The notes beneath the pieces are model-generated. The model had not been told where the DNA came from. It did no database searches and worked only from the letters and a program-made list of their open reading frames with translations. Below, piece by piece: positions 1 to 10,869 of a stretch of DNA of 64,000 nt (position 1 is the stretch's first letter; every line of letters starts with the position of its first letter). The stretch lies in contig NZ_VMBH01000001.1 of assembly GCF_007559345.1 (NCBI RefSeq), positions 806,001 to 870,000 on the forward strand, written 5' to 3'. The position numbers and the translations under genes were made by a program. The stretch is from Cardinium endosymbiont of Dermatophagoides farinae (GTDB taxonomy: Bacteria > Bacteroidota > Bacteroidia > Cytophagales > Amoebophilaceae).

Positions 1-1
1 A

Positions 2-170
2 TGTATCAATGCGTTTTTTAATCTTGTAGGCCTGGATAAAAGCTGAGTAAGACACTAGCGATCACACCCCAAACAAAAGAAATACTTCGCATAATATTAT
101 TTAAATATCTTAGAAACTCTACGCCTGTACAAATAGAATTATATTAAAAATTATTTAAAATAATGAACCA
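2..170 (+). pseudogene. Remnant resembling a RelA/SpoT-type HD domain
   Basis: Two short open frames, read with a shift near position 47, give FFNLVGLDKS followed by a segment ending STPVQIELY. The first resembles FVLNLVGIDKR in the HD-like protein near 6.1 kb; the second sits where the intact HD protein near 27.6 kb has VQIKLAD. A symporter fragment follows on the same strand, the same HD-then-symporter order as near 28 kb. The match is weak, several stops interrupt it, and the window edge cuts it. Confidence 0.3.
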
Positions 171-203
171 TCTCTGTATTAATATCTATTATTTTTACAA
201 TAG

Positions 204-314
204 TGCCATATAACTACGATATTTGCTACTTTACTGCTTATTTTTTATTCCAGTTTCGGCGGTATTCGTGCTGCTACCTTTACAGATATATTACAATTTA
301 TATCCTTGCCATAA
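204..314 (+). pseudogene. Internal fragment of a sodium/solute symporter (SSS) gene
   Basis: About 35 codons encode an SSS core segment with SFGGIRAATFTDILQF, closely matching AFGGIRSVTFTDVLQF in the symporter at 6.6-9.4 kb. It ends at a stop at 312-314. The left edge of the large inverted repeat (about 295) lies inside it, so this may be the older gene into which the repeat recombined. It cannot encode a working transporter. Confidence 0.7.
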
Positions 315-2253
315 TTAGGTAATAGGGCACTACTCTAGGTCTATAGTTTTTTTATATTTTTTAAATGCCCTTATTAGCTGTTGCATTCTTTTATATTGAT
401 CATTTATCCCAACCCACCCTTTACCAGCTGGTTGGGGTAGTAGATAATGTGCAGCCATCATGGCTAAGCCGTTAGCCATAATGCAATAAAAATCACCTTC
501 TATTCCTGTTAATGGCTTAATCCATTTATTCCAAGACAAAGTCGCTAATACACTGATGGCCATACCCTATCAAGGCAGTACGAGAAGTGCCTCTAAAACC
601 AAAAATAGCCAAGATAAAAGGAGCAGATATGATAGGTGTAGACAATGCCATGCCCCAAATAATCAATTCTAATGGATTTTTGTAGTAAAGGCTTAATAGC
701 ATAGCTAATAAGCCTGTAGCTATTACAGTTAGTTTGGCCAGTCGGATTTGATAAGCATGAGAAGGGCTACCTTTTGTGCCCTGTATAATTTCCATCATAT
801 CGTGACTCACTACGATACTACAAGCATGTAAACTCGAATCAGCTGTAGACATGGTCATTGCTAATAAGACAATGGCAATACACCCTTTAAAAGTGGGTGA
901 AATGTTAGCCATTATGTACTCCCAAACTTCCATTTCTGGTAGGGTTGGATTTATTATAAAAACAAATAGACCAATCAGTACTATAGCAAAGAATATAAGC
1001 ATACCAAAAAAATTACCATATAAAAAAACTTTTTTGGCTTGAATGGGGCTAGAAGACATATATACTTTTGGGATCGATAAGAGATCAAAGGACAAGGCCA
1101 CATTTTGTAACATTAGAAAAAATAGACTCAATGGCTTAAGACGGTATGAGCTGCTCAATTGAAAATTTTCTTGTTTTTTTAAACATGATACTATTTCTAA
1201 AATAGGTTTATCTGTTTTTGCAAATAGAAGCTTTGCAAGCAGAAAAATAATAATGGTCAAAGTTATAAATTGTAATACATCGGTAGTGGTGACGGAGCGA
1301 ATGCCTCCAAAAGTAGCATAAATAATAAGAATTAAAGTTGCAAGTATAGTAATCATACGTGGGTCAATCGAATCTATGCACATCTTGATGGCTAGTGACA
1401 TTGCATGGATTTGCATGTTGGCAACAATAATATAAAATGCCATACAAAATAGCGCAGTAATAAGTCTTGGATATTTGCCATATATCTTACCTATTGTGTC
1501 TGCAATAGAAAGGTCCTGCATGAAGGGCCCCATATGTAAGGATAATCTACTAATCAACCAAAAATTGATGGTACTAAAAAGCATATGGATGATCCACCAG
1601 AGACCATTATGATGCACACGTATTACATTAGTTATTAGCGCCCCTCCTCCAAAACAGGTGGCCAATAACGTGGCCATCAAAGTAACCGTAGAAAATCGTT
1701 TATTACCCACAACATATTCCCGGAAGGAAGTTGCTTTTTGACTAGCACAAAAACCTACCAATAGGGTCAATAACAAAAAAACCAATACCATGAGCAAGGG
1801 GATGTTATACAGCATCATAGATAGGTAGATAAAAACTTAATAACGCTATTCGTAGGTGCGAATTTAATAAAAATGTTGAAATTTTTTTCTTCTTTTAGAA
1901 ACAATATGATTTCTAAAAATGACTTGCCGGTTTGTATAAATACAAACCTGACAAGGAGGGCAATAATAACCATAAAGGTTACAAATTGGACCATCGGGCA
2001 TGAATCGACAGAGCGTTAGGGTTAAGATTTCGTCAGGTAGATGCACTGCCTATTGGTTATTCAAATGTTGAATCAGTTATTGAAACAGGCTACTACGTGG
2101 ATAAAACCAAATATGCGCAAGAGTTAATAGAGAAGAGAAATCCTATTTTCATAGCCCGGCCTCGTAGATTTGGGAAGTCTTTGTTTATAGATACACTGGC
2201 TACTATATGTAGCGGAAAGAAAGCAATTTTTAAGGATTATCATAATATTAATT
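295..2253. repeat. Large inverted repeat, left copy (partner 33084-35045)
   Basis: The block carries a symporter gene, its upstream region and the first ~70 codons of an AAA-ATPase-like gene. The reverse complement is found at 33084-35045. The symporter proteins are identical over about 425 residues and the upstream DNA matches. Matching stops at GGCAAGGATATAAATT on one side and CATAATATTAATT on the other. The copies differ by at least two single-base indels. Confidence 0.93.
330..1818 (-). pseudogene. Sodium/solute symporter (SSS family), frameshifted, left copy
   Basis: Encodes an SSS-family secondary transporter of about 500 residues in the inner membrane; the substrate is unknown. The first frame (1818-526) starts MMLYNIPLLMVLVFLLL, has the FREYVVGNKRF motif after helix 1 and FGGIRSVTTTDVLQF near residue 180, and is strongly hydrophobic throughout. 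It breaks near 566, where GATAGGGTATGG replaces GATAGGTATGG of the right copy. The last 77 residues continue in another frame (563-330). The right copy is intact at this base but broken at a different one. Confidence 0.88.
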
Positions 2254-2273
2254 ATGCATATAAAAATTTCTAG
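2031..2273 (+). pseudogene. 5' fragment of an AAA-ATPase-like/PD-(D/E)XK gene
   Basis: Reads DALPIGYSNVESVIETGYYV and then ARPRRFGKSLF, the N-terminal motif and Walker A-like loop of the AAA-ATPase-like genes at 25.2 and 30.6 kb. It stops after ~80 codons, just beyond the inverted-repeat boundary, and lacks the ATG and all downstream domains. It is a by-product of the rearrangement that made the repeat. Confidence 0.82.
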
Positions 2274-2843
2274 ACTGTTAAACGATTTACCTATATGATA
2301 ATCTCATTGGATGAACAAATGCTTTGTGCTTATTATCCACCTGTAGATTACAATTTTAAAATTAATTATTAATAACTAAAATTAAAAATTATCGTATTAA
2401 TATTTAGTGGAGTCCGATTTTATTCCTTAGTTCCTTCTGTTTCTGCATCATACACAAATAAACTTGGATAACTCCACAATTACTTTTCAATCAAATAAAA
2501 AATTCTACTACACAAACATTTAATATTACCCATATATCTCATATATAGTCTCAAATGTAATCAGATTAAGGTAATAATCTGATTACATAAAAATATTTTT
2601 GAATTGATTATGAATATTTAATGAATTTTGTAAGCAGAAGTAACTAGATTAACTATATAACTTTAATAGATTAGGCTTTAATAAAAGATAAATGTAACTA
2701 TTATACTCAATTTATTTGACTACATTATTCTATATCAGAAATATAGTTATAATTATATAGCACATTTTCAATCTATTTTATAGACATGTTGATGTAGTCA
2801 GATTTAAATTTTAATCTGACTACATCTGCTTACAATGATAAAC
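2274..2843. other. AT-rich stretch without a recognisable gene
   Basis: About 570 bases of very AT-rich DNA with no frame resembling a protein. TAATCTGATTACAT-like words recur (about 2570-2590 and 2800-2825) and could form local hairpins. Nothing more can be supported. Confidence 0.5.
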
Positions 2844-2929
2844 TTATTCATCGACTCTAGCTAATTTATAACGTAAACCTGCTGCAATAGACTGATTTTG
2901 CATAAGAATATTTCCTGGTGCGACATGTG
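2844..2929 (-). pseudogene. C-terminal remnant, perhaps of an S1/P1-type nuclease
   Basis: A short frame reads APGNILMQNQSIAAGLRYKL and then ends a few residues later. The pattern Q-x-IAAG-x-R is like the last helix of S1/P1 nucleases, which commonly ends in A-G-x-R-L-A. It is too short to be sure and lies directly downstream of the DUF1016 gene. Confidence 0.2.
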
Positions 2930-2932
2930 AGA

Positions 2933-3973
2933 TCACTCATCTTCTATATCATCTAAATCCTTAGCAAGTTCTGCTTCCAGTTCCTCAATGGTTGGAAGCA
3001 CTGTTTGTAACTTTTTAGGCAAGCTTTTAGTAAGCCTGTATGTTGAGAGACCTATAGGTTTATTGATATCACGTAAGGTGTATTCTGCTAAAACACCTAC
3101 CTTGGATAGGCATAAGATTAACCCAATAGAAGGATTATCACTTGAGTGGCGTAATAAATCATCCACAGCAGAAAGATAAAAATTCATTTTTCCTACATAT
3201 TCAGGCTTGAAATCTCCAGATTTTAACTCTATAACTATAAAAGAACGAAGCTTGATATGGTAAAATAACAGGTCTATATAAAAATCTTGTTCTTCAACTT
3301 GAATATGATACTGACGACCTAAGAAGGCAAATCCTTCACCTAATTCAAGCAGAAATTTTTCAATGTGTGCAACCAGTCCTTTTTCTAATGCGCTCTCATG
3401 GGCTTCATCCCCAAGACTTAGAAAATCGAATAAATAAGGATTCTTTAGAGTAGCTTGGGCTAAGGCGGCGTGTGAGGGAGGTAATTGTTTATCAAAGTTG
3501 GTGATGGCATCTGCCTGACGTTCATATAAATTGGTCTCTATTTGCATAGATAAACTATTTCTTGACCAGCCATTTTTAATAGTACATTCTATGTAAAACC
3601 TTTGTTGAATTTTATCAAGCCCAGAATAGATTAGGACTACAATATGGCCCCATGGTATTTGGTCAACAGCTTGTTGACCAATTTCATCTTGATCATATGC
3701 TTGAGCAAACTTCCGCATATATTTGAGGTTTTGTGGGCTGAACCCTTTCATCTCTGGAAAAGCAGCTCTTAAATCCTTGGACAACTCAGCAATAACACCA
3801 GTTCCCCATCGTTCTTGCATTTGCGTATGCAGGATACGACTTCCTATATGATGATATAGGGAAACAAGTGCTTTATTAACATGAAGAGAGGCGTTGTATT
3901 TAGCACTGGCTACACTGGTTTTTAAATCATTTAGTAATTGATGATAAGCTTGGTTAATGATACTTTTATTCAT
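2933..3973 (-). CDS. DUF1016/YhcG-type PD-(D/E)XK nuclease-domain protein
   Basis: 346 residues, close to the usual length. The N-terminal half (about 1-150) is the DUF1016 helical region, with GWSRNSLSMQI at its end. The C-terminal half (about 170-330) is a PD-(D/E)XK fold: FYIDLLFYHIKLRSFIVIELK holds the Asp of the second motif and the E-x-K of the third. The family is linked to DNA cleavage and restriction or junction processing in mobile elements; the role here is unknown. A fragment of the same gene lies at 32930-33083, next to the right inverted repeat. Confidence 0.87.
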   Translation of the reverse strand: MNKSIINQAYHQLLNDLKTSVASAKYNASLHVNKALVSLYHHIGSRILHTQMQERWGTGVIAELSKDLRAAFPEMKGFSPQNLKYMRKFAQAYDQDEIGQQAVDQIPWGHIVVLIYSGLDKIQQRFYIECTIKNGWSRNSLSMQIETNLYERQADAITNFDKQLPPSHAALAQATLKNPYLFDFLSLGDEAHESALEKGLVAHIEKFLLELGEGFAFLGRQYHIQVEEQDFYIDLLFYHIKLRSFIVIELKSGDFKPEYVGKMNFYLSAVDDLLRHSSDNPSIGLILCLSKVGVLAEYTLRDINKPIGLSTYRLTKSLPKKLQTVLPTIEELEAELAKDLDDIEDE

Positions 3974-4058
3974 ACAATGAAGAGATCAGATAATACAAAC
4001 GTGTGATAGATATAAAATTTTAACTTCGACCACTAGTGACACTTACGCACGCTACCTT

Positions 4059-5606
4059 TTACGGGCTAATCTCCAATATTCTATCTACCCTAAATACTCT
4101 ATATTCTTGCCGTTTTAAGCAAAAAGCCTTTACTCCAATATAAGGTTTATTCAAATATTCCATTTCTCCTACAGCAATAGGTGTAATAGATCTTTTCGAT
4201 TTTTCATCTTTTGCTTTTAAATAAGTAATATGGATAGTAGCCTTATGCTGAATAGCTTTTTCTAGTATCGTAATCTTATTTTCTAAAGTACATAAAAGAT
4301 TAGATTTTTTATACTGATAATCTGTTATAAATTTTACAACATTAAAATCCATCCAAACATGTTTCTTAGCAATTTGTTTCTTTAATATTAACCCTTCTAA
4401 ACTGGTACATCTGCTAAGGGCAACATAGATTTGACCGTGCGCAAATGTCCCGTTTCCTATATCTAGGATTACTTTTTCAAAGGTTTTACCTTGGCTTTTA
4501 TGGATGGTAATAGCCCATGCAAGCATTACTGGATATTGGGTAAAAGTACCCGTAATAGTTGATTTTAATGCACTGTTTTCTAAGTAGAATTTATAAGATT
4601 CCCAAGTATAAGGAGCAATACTGACCTTCTTTCCCGTTTCAAGTAAAATGACCAATTTAGGAGTAGCATGATCTGTATCAATATCTATGATTTTGCCAAT
4701 AGTGCCATTAATAAATTTTCCATTAGCTTCATTACTAAGCATCATTATTTGCGCACCAATTTTTAACTTTAATGCAACAAGTGTAGGTAGTTGTTCTTTT
4801 GCAAACTCTCCTTCTACTATACCAGTAAAGGTAAACTCTTTCCGCTTGATACCTTTTAATTTTTGGGCGTTAATAGCTTGGGCATTTGCATTAGTAGTGG
4901 TTAAATAGATATAAAAATCATCTAAAGAAGGCTCAAAACTAGCATCATATCGCTCATTAATGATTGCTATTTCACTGTCTGTTATAGAATTATTGCGAAT
5001 ATTGTTTAACAGCTGGATAAATTTTGTATCACTTTGCCGGTATATTTTATCAAGTTCTATTAATTCAAGGTCTAGTGATTTGAAACAATGTGCGCTAAAG
5101 AAATAGGGGGTAGGATAGTGTGATTGAACGATTGCCTTTTCTTTACTTTGTACCACTGGTGGCAATTGATATAAATCACCGATACATATTATTTGTATTC
5201 CTCCAAATGGCTCACTTTCCTGCTTACCATTAAGGCGGAGAAAGCCATCTATACAATCCAGTAAATCAGCCCTAACCATTGAAATTTCATCAATGATGAT
5301 GGCATCTATATTTTTATAAACATCCTCTTTTTTCTTACTTTTTTTAGCCGTTTGGATTACTTCAAGGGTTACGTCAGGTTTAAAACCAAAAAATGAATGA
5401 ATCGTCTGACCTTTAATATTTACTGCAGCAGTACCTGTAGGCGCAAGCACTGCTATTTTCTTTTGGGTATTTTCTCTAAAATGCTTTAATAAAGTCGATT
5501 TCCCTGTCCCTGCTTTACCAGTAATAAAAATATTCTTTGCACTTGATTCCATAAGATCAAGTGCTTTAATAAACTGCTCATTTAGTTCTATATTGGTCTG
5601 AGTCAT
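4059..5606 (-). CDS. Pif1/RecD2-type helicase with C-terminal WYL-like domain
   Basis: 515 residues. Superfamily 1B helicase: Walker A TGKAGTGKST at 29-38, a following LAPTGTAA motif near 54-61, Walker B IIIDEISM near 103-110 and GDLYQLPP near 143-150. A UvrD-type C-terminal motif TIHKSQGKTFEKV and VALSRCTSLEGL complete the core by about 410. The last ~60 residues (HITYLKA, then SITPIAVGEMEYLN, then FRVDRI) have the spacing of a WYL domain, a ligand- or nucleic-acid-binding SH3-like fold. It probably unwinds DNA during replication or transfer. It is transcribed alone, 85 bases from the DUF1016 gene. Confidence 0.88.
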   Translation of the reverse strand: MTQTNIELNEQFIKALDLMESSAKNIFITGKAGTGKSTLLKHFRENTQKKIAVLAPTGTAAVNIKGQTIHSFFGFKPDVTLEVIQTAKKSKKKEDVYKNIDAIIIDEISMVRADLLDCIDGFLRLNGKQESEPFGGIQIICIGDLYQLPPVVQSKEKAIVQSHYPTPYFFSAHCFKSLDLELIELDKIYRQSDTKFIQLLNNIRNNSITDSEIAIINERYDASFEPSLDDFYIYLTTTNANAQAINAQKLKGIKRKEFTFTGIVEGEFAKEQLPTLVALKLKIGAQIMMLSNEANGKFINGTIGKIIDIDTDHATPKLVILLETGKKVSIAPYTWESYKFYLENSALKSTITGTFTQYPVMLAWAITIHKSQGKTFEKVILDIGNGTFAHGQIYVALSRCTSLEGLILKKQIAKKHVWMDFNVVKFITDYQYKKSNLLCTLENKITILEKAIQHKATIHITYLKAKDEKSKRSITPIAVGEMEYLNKPYIGVKAFCLKRQEYRVFRVDRILEISP

Positions 5607-5835
5607 TCAATGAATTACTTATTTAATAACCTGTATGGAGGCTTAGAGGTTACAATTGAGTTTTAAAAAGCTCCTTTATATTTTAAACTTGAAGATCAAA
5701 TTTTTCACTAAACTAGCAAAGAAGAAAACCATGAGTGTAGCACAGTTAATGGTCTTTTAAAAAATGATGATTGCTTACATTGATACTATTGGTCGAACAA
5801 GTGTATAATTTAAGCAAATTTTTACAAAAAATGTA

Positions 5836-8800
5836 TTAACTATCTTTATCCTTTCTTTTACTATTTTCTTTACCTTTACAAGCCTTTAGCGCTTGTTTAG
5901 CGGCTTCTTCTAATAGTGGTCCTATCTCTGGGCCCAAATATTCGTTTGCTAACCTAACATCTATGGCTAGCGTTTCTTTAACCATATGTGATACTTCTTG
6001 TGTATAAATATAGTCTGCTGCATGGCGTAGGTCATAGAGTCGTTCGGCTAGTTTAATAAAAAGAACCGAAAGTTGTACGTGATCTTCTTTAATCGCCTCT
6101 TTCAATCGATTCTGCACATACAGCAAAGAAGGATGATCTAAGTCTTGGCGCTTATCTATACCTACTAGATTTAACACAAAGGCATAGACACCTAAATTAT
6201 AATGTTCTTTAATGTAAGAAATAGGTAAACAGGTATGGCGAACCAATTCATAGAGCAAAGAAGCATAAATCACTTTAGGAGAGTGAAAAACCCATTCTAT
6301 CACTAATTCAATAATCCCTACCGCACGCACATAAAACAATTGACCAGAGGCATGCCGTTTAAATCCAAAATGTTGCCTTAACAGTAAAAGCAAACCTGAA
6401 ATGATTTTTACATCAATAGGATCAGCTTTACAAAATGATTTGCAGACATGGTCATGGAACCTCATTAATGCCATCATAGAATTAGCTTGCTCTTTAGGCG
6501 TGACAAGTCCTTCTGAGGCTAAACAATCTAAAGGCAATTCGACAGTCATATTGTCTAGAATATCCGTGACATCGCTAGGAAATACCAGCAACATAGTAGG
6601 GTGCTGACTGTCAATAGAAACTTCCAAATAGCCATAATGGGCACTCACTATAGTGGATATTGGTGTCTTGCTCCAGATCTATGGATGGTAGTACCTTTTT
6701 CTTGCCTTGAGCATCCGTAGTATCTATTGTATCATTATAGATCTCCTTTACCTTAAGAAGTGCATCAGAATCAATAGTAGCCTGGCTAATTACTAAAGCA
6801 GTAGCTTGAAAATCTATAAAAGCAGCATGGCTGCTGTCAATAGGATTAGCTCTCTTAAATTGCAAAGAAGTGGCATACAGTTGTATTCTAATAATAGGTA
6901 CGTTTGGGCCCTCTAGCTTACCAACTCGTAAAATAGACTTAACCAATGAATAGACTACTTGATGGATATCGCATACCATGTCGAGACATGGTTCTCCATT
7001 AGGAAGACTTATGGTTTCTACCAGCAGCTTAGGTGGAGCAGCTACTTCTTGAGATAAAGCAATCTCTACCTTACGTATCAACTTTTCTAAAGTGATTTTA
7101 TCAGGTTGTAGTAGTGCGTGATCCTTAGCTTTTTCTCTTCTGTTAAAATAGATAATCCAGTCATAAAATTTATTAATAATACTTTGAAGGTCTTCTTTAA
7201 AAAGTGGAGTATGGTTGTCTAAAAAGAAGATAGATTCTTCAACTTTACGAACTACTTGGTTTAAAATAAAGCCATACCCTTTAGGTGGAGTAGCTCCATT
7301 GGAGGGAACCAAAGCTGCGTCATAGAGGGATGCTTTGAGTTGTTGGGATGCTCTAATCCCTTCTTGATTTTTTAGGTAGCGCACTTGCTTCATACGATTA
7401 CCTAGGTTGACTTTCAAGCAAATAATAATGGTAAATAGCAACAGAATCACTATAAATATCGGGAATAATGAGCATAATACTGGATAGGGTAACCCAGTAG
7501 AGATCGGATAAATGGCCACTAATAAAGTAACCGTTAAACCTGCTATGCCTAGATAGAGTGGCAATACCCATAAGATTACGGCGCAATGGGCCAAAAATAA
7601 TGATGTGGTAAAGATGGAATTTCCCGCATTCCACGAATGCCAAAGTAAATTTAAAGGCAGATACAGTGTTAAGCCTATTAACCAACATAGGCCAATACAC
7701 CAAGCTGGAATGGATCTTATCTTTTTCGAAATATCATAAATAAATGGATAACCTAAACAACAAGTAGATACAAAGAGTTGAAGTATAAGCCAAGAACCAT
7801 GATGCGTAATATGCTCTATAAAATAAGCTAGCAAACTAGTGACGGTAGTATAGCATGCTATATATACAATCGTAGTATGGCTGGGTACTAGATTAGCTAA
7901 TAGAACTTTTCTATTTGTCCAAGCATTTTTAATTGTTTCTTTTCGTTCCGCGCGCTTACGGGCATTTTCTTGTTGAATCTGTGTAAACATGCTATCTGGC
8001 TTAACCCAACCTGTACCTTTTGGCTGTTTTAGAAGATAATGGGCCGCCATCATGGCTAACCCATTGGCTAACATACAAGGAAAAGCACCATCTATACCTA
8101 TCTCTGGATCAAGTGGTTCAACCCATTTGCTCCAAACTAAAATAGCTAGTGTGCCTGTAGCCATACCAATTAAGGATGTACGAGAAGTGCCTCGAAAGCC
8201 AAAAACAGCTAATATAAAAGGAGCAGTTACTATGGGTATTGAAAAATCAATAGCTAGAAACATTAATTTCAATAAATCCCTGCACCAAAAAGCTACACAC
8301 ATAGCACACAGGCCAATTACTATAGTAGTCAGCCTAGCTATCCGTATTTGATAGACATAGGGAGTTTTTTTTACCCCTCGGACACTTCCCACAATATCAT
8401 GACTAACCATAACGGCACAAGAATTTAAGTACGAATCAGCTGTAGACATAGACATGGCTAGCAAACTAATGGAAAAAAAACCTTTAAAAGTAGAGGGGAT
8501 ATTGTGCATTATATAGGACCAAATCTTTTCTTTTGGTAAATCAGGTGTTCCAACAAAAATAAATAGACCCACTAGGATAATACAACCCTCTATAAGAAGA
8601 CTAAAAATGCTACCATATGAGAAAACTTTTTGGGCCTGAAGTGGGTCTGAAGCCATATATAATCTCTGGATAGTTGTAGGTTTTATATAATACACTATGC
8701 CAGATAAAACCAGTGAAACCATAGCTGCCAGCTTAGTATCAAAGTGCAATACAGTTCTAAACTGAAATTTTTCCTGTCTTTGTAAAGAAGAAATAACTTC

Positions 8801-9425
8801 TGATATGTGGATCTCAGTTTTTATAAAAATAAACCAAGCTAAAAGAGGAATAATCATGGAAAAGGTTAGAAACTGCAATACATCTGTAAAGGTAACTGAA
8901 CGAATACCCCCAAAAGCAGAATAAGCAATAAGAATTAAGGTAGCGAGGATTGTAATTTCTCTGGAGTCAACTGGTCCTACACAGATACTAATTGTTTTGG
9001 ATATTACAACAATTTGGATAGAAAGACTAACAATAGATCGACAAATATTGGATATAGCAGTAATAATCCTTGGATACGTACCATATACATACCCTATGGT
9101 CTCTGCCATAGAGAGGTGTTTCATAAATAGTCTCATACGTACTGCTAATCGACTAATAATCCAAATGCAAAAACTGCTATCGAAGATTAGAAATATTATC
9201 CAATAAAGGCCTATATCATGGATTTTCTCTACCTCACGCACCAACCCTCCTCCACCAAAATTAGTAGCCAACATTGTAGCTACTAACGTAGCGGTAGCAA
9301 ACTGTTTTATTCCCTACTGCATATTCCCGGAAGGTGGTTGTTTGTCTACTAAAATAAAATCCCACGGCTAGTGTCAATAACAAAAAGATCACTACAATTA
9401 AAAGGGGAATATTAAAAGATATCAT
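5836..9425 (-). pseudogene. SSS symporter with kinase-like and HD-like regions, two frameshifts
   Basis: Read as one gene from ATG 9425 with shifts near 9300 and 6645. The start MISFNIPLLIVV and FREYAVGNK match other symporters here. An extra A in a short A run near 9300 separates this from the 887-residue main frame (9274-6611). That frame holds the SSS core (to ~400), more membrane helices (~480-640) and a soluble region with DIHQVVYSLVKSILRVGKL, resembling the N box of histidine kinases without its Asn; no phospho-His box is seen. After the second break the frame resumes with GYLEVSID, like the end of a kinase ATPase domain, then an HD domain in which LLHDVVEDT is replaced by LLYELVRHT. 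Kinase and HD catalysis both look lost. Two separate genes are also possible, since the 5836-6648 frame has its own start. Confidence 0.65.
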
Positions 9426-9437
9426 AATGAGATGAAT

Positions 9438-9662
9438 CTATATTTTGGGTTCTATGTTTTCTCTCGTTTGGTCTATACATGCCTTATTTTCAAGGAAAAT
9501 GTATACGGCTTGATAAAAGAATTCATCTTGAGTCATATTTTTCCAATAACAATAATCCTGAATTTCCTCTATCATATTGGTTGGTAACACTGCTGGTATT
9601 TTTCGTGTCTCAATGCTTTTATCAGTATCAGTTGCATGATATTGATCCTCTTGTTCCTTCAT
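9438..9662 (-). CDS. Small ribbon-helix-helix-like protein, copy 1
   Basis: 74 residues. The central part, IETRKIPAVLPTNMIEEI and then CYWKNMTQDEFFYQAV, has the strand-helix-helix pattern of CopG/Arc-type DNA-binding proteins. It is about 75% identical over the core to the divergent copy at 10292. Such proteins control plasmid copy number or act as antitoxins; no toxin is evident beside it. It starts 13 bases upstream of the symporter start on the same strand. Confidence 0.5.
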   Translation of the reverse strand: MKEQEDQYHATDTDKSIETRKIPAVLPTNMIEEIQDYCYWKNMTQDEFFYQAVYIFLENKACIDQTRENIEPKI

Positions 9663-9734
9663 TTTGTATTAGGTTTTTTTATGAAATGGTATCTAATATT
9701 AGTTTGGAAACTATCCCTTACTTAAAACGAATAT

Positions 9735-9775
9735 AATATATATATATATATATGTACGTATATATGTATGTATAT
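9735..9775. repeat. TA-dinucleotide microsatellite
   Basis: A run of alternating T and A followed by GTACGTATATATGTATGTATA. It lies in the ~630-base gap between the divergent RHH genes. Such tracts melt easily and vary in length. Confidence 0.8.
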
Positions 9776-9779
9776 TTTT

Positions 9780-10291
9780 AAGAGACAAACTACTTATTTA
9801 AATTGATTATCTGATTATTATAAAATAGGAGAGGGTGGTTAAGAAATATTAAATAGTTTTTTTATTAAAAATTTAGTCTAAAGCTAGTTGGATAAACTAT
9901 AGATTCTTGTTGAGAACAACTAATATAGATATATTGTTTTTCTATGAAATTCTGTAGATTATGTATCTGCGAAGAAATACTAGGTGTTTTTTGAAGGATT
10001 TAACTTCAGGTATTGAAAACTCAGCTTTCAAAACTAAATCGAAACACCTACTATAATCTGTTTAGAGAGGTTATTGGGAGAACGTCAACTTGATAGTTTA
10101 CAAAGAATTAATTAAAATTAGTTTATGATTCTGGTGCGGGGTATTTCAAAATTGCTTTGTTAGTATTAATATGTTTGATTATATTTATATGTATATATGT
10201 GCGGTATACTTGTTAATTGTATGCTAAGGAACAATTTCTAAATTCAGATTTAGATCTGGTTGCTTCAATTTCAGTTCAAAAATAGTAAAAA
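9780..10291. other. Intergenic region between divergent RHH genes
   Basis: About 500 AT-rich bases with no recognisable gene or RNA. By position it should hold the promoter of the 10292 gene, but no clear -33/-7 Bacteroidetes promoter pair was found. Confidence 0.4.
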
Positions 10292-10555
10292 ATGAAAGAA
10301 AAAGAAGATCAAGGTACTACAACTGATACTGATAAAAGCATTGAGACACGAAAAATACTCGCAGTTTTGCCAATCAGTATGATAGAGAAGATTCAAGATT
10401 ATTGTTATTGGAAAAACATGACTCAAAAAGAGTTCTTGTATCAAGCTGTAGCTGCGTTTCTAAAAGGGAAAAAAATTGAAAGTAGACCAGATTCAGTTAA
10501 ACATAGAGATGAATTTCTTAGAAAACGTAAAGCTAAAAAAAACAACATACCATAA
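10292..10555 (+). CDS. Small ribbon-helix-helix-like protein, copy 2
   Basis: 87 residues. The acidic N-terminus is followed by IETRKILAVLPISMIEKIQD and a second helix with WKNMTQKEFLYQAV, typical of RHH/CopG-like regulators. The tail is lysine- and arginine-rich (RKRKAKKNN), suggesting nucleic-acid contact. It is a diverged duplicate of the 9438-9662 gene in the opposite orientation. No partner gene follows; the next feature is an IS end. Confidence 0.55.
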   Translation: MKEKEDQGTTTDTDKSIETRKILAVLPISMIEKIQDYCYWKNMTQKEFLYQAVAAFLKGKKIESRPDSVKHRDEFLRKRKAKKNNIP

Positions 10556-10631
10556 ATGGTTAATCGGGTCTTTTGTTTTCATTGTTGTAAGTTTAAAGAT
10601 TAATATCTAAAGGAATATGCAACCTGAAAAA

Positions 10632-10661
10632 ATATTTACACACTTAAGTGGGCAGACCCGC
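10632..10661. mobile_element. Solo terminal repeat of the IS256-like element
   Basis: TTTACACACTTAAGTGGGCA followed by GACCC matches, with one or two differences, the terminal repeat of the IS256 remnant near 58.25 kb. No transposase sequence adjoins it, so it is a solo end left by deletion. Confidence 0.55.
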
Positions 10662-10869
10662 ATGTTTTATTGGAAAGAACTAGATCCCTTTCAATAATTG
10701 AAGTGCCTATTATCCGGGGCGTGTTTTCTTCTGCTACAAGTTCCAATAGAGCAACTTTCCAAGGTACGATGGCTGATCTGTTGATGGCTTTTTGGACGAT
10801 AGGTACAATTCAGGCCTATCAGCCATACACTATAATCCTCAAGATATTTTTCATAATATAGCCATTATA

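Noticed and set aside
1864-2046. 60-residue Cys-rich frame, also at 33291-33473
   Set aside because: Present twice only because it lies in the inverted repeat; its start is antisense to the AAA-ATPase fragment and it resembles no family.
10670-10861. 63-residue plus-strand frame after the IS end
   Set aside because: No recognisable protein features; probably a chance frame in decayed IS sequence.
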